Of a DNA stretch of 64,000 nucleotides, positions 63,855 through 64,000 are shown piece by piece (the stretch's first letter is position 1; every line of letters starts with the position of its first letter). The stretch comes from Nostoc sp. CHAB 5834 (lineage in GTDB: Bacteria; Cyanobacteriota; Cyanobacteriia; Cyanobacteriales; Nostocaceae). A program made the translations under genes and the position numbers. The stretch is from NCBI GenBank assembly GCA_020829485.1, contig JAIVFU010000016.1:1-64000 (forward strand), given 5' to 3'. The notes under the pieces are model-generated. The model did not search any database. It was not told the origin of the DNA and saw only the letters and a list, made by a program, of their open reading frames with translations.

Positions 63855-64000
63855 TCAAGCCAAAGGGTGAATCTGTTGCACCACATAATCAGCTAAATAC
63901 AGTAGTATTTCATTAATTCGTAGTAGATTAAATTTAGCAATACTCTGCAATGCAATGCCATTGTGTCGCCCAACAATGCCAATGCGTCCCCCTGCATTTA
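63855..64000 (-). CDS. unidentified gene, 3' end only
   Basis: A frame on the minus strand enters from beyond the window and ends at TGA 63855-63857, giving 47 visible residues ending LLYLADYVVQQIHPLA. The last part is helical and hydrophobic; I do not recognise the family. HNGIALQSIAKFNLLRINE is visible. The partial length prevents assignment. It is co-directional with the S4-domain gene, which starts 42 bp after its stop codon. Confidence 0.55.
   Translation of the reverse strand, partial: NAGGRIGIVGRHNGIALQSIAKFNLLRINEILLYLADYVVQQIHPLA

Overview
The window looks like chromosome of a filamentous, probably heterocyst-forming cyanobacterium of the Nostoc/Anabaena type. The evidence is: psaK, pipX/pipY, the aldehyde-deformylating oxygenase / acyl-ACP reductase alkane pair, very many HIP1 octamers (GCGATCGC), and intergenic spaces full of heptamer tandem repeats (CAACAGT, GGGGAGT, TTAGTCA types) and small palindromic or MITE-like elements. 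I saw no rRNA, tRNA or CRISPR array. The organism assignment is inference from gene content and repeat style; no search was run.

Layout. 0.4-2.5 kb: an uncharacterised HTH-like protein and an orphan sugar-type ABC permease. 2.7-7.5 kb: hydrocarbon and fatty-acid block, ado, aar, accA, a short-chain dehydrogenase and folE. 7.7-14.7 kb: trpF (convergent), psaK, a site-2 protease with CBS domains, der, an EcfT-like transporter and a TrpE-like chorismate enzyme carrying low-complexity inserts, followed by about 300 bp of 7-bp minisatellite. 15.5-21.2 kb: pipX-pipY-sepF-proC and a Ski2-like helicase. 21.9-25.6 kb: an RppA-like response regulator, hisG, a divergent phosphoribulokinase paralogue and radC. 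26.1-28.8 kb: a Na+/H+ antiporter interrupted by an in-frame stop, and a DUF389 protein. 28.8-31.6 kb: small membrane proteins and a TnpB element with a divergent 46-aa ribbon-helix-helix gene. 31.6-38.5 kb: an MFS-like/HEAT fusion, infC, an alpha/beta hydrolase, a BON protein, a solo IS605-type 3' end and ilvH. 38.9-41.8 kb: two tandem Gly/Asn/Pro/Phe repeat proteins, one ending in a PEP-CTERM anchor. 42.5-44.9 kb: a pentapeptide/HhH membrane protein and an MDR oxidoreductase. 45.2-57.2 kb: a signalling island with three histidine-kinase proteins, two Ser/Thr kinases and a rhomboid lacking its catalytic residues. 57.7-64 kb: a membrane GTPase, an internally deleted histidine kinase, a DUF937/EF-hand protein, a PNPOx-like protein, a GNAT, ArfB, an S4 protein and the end of an unrecognised gene.

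How the genes fit together. Most of the first half is housekeeping: alkane and fatty-acid supply, folate and tryptophan steps, nitrogen control through PipX, cell division through SepF, and the PSI subunit PsaK. The second half is more accessory. The most unusual signals are the repeat-protein pair (38.9-41.8 kb), the rhomboid pseudoprotease (48.2-48.8 kb), the nonsense-interrupted antiporter (26.06-27.62 kb), the deletion-fused kinase (60.06-60.66 kb), the solo TnpB/omega-RNA-like end upstream of ilvH (37.68-37.82 kb), and repeated cases where mobile or palindromic repeats supply coding sequence or stop codons.
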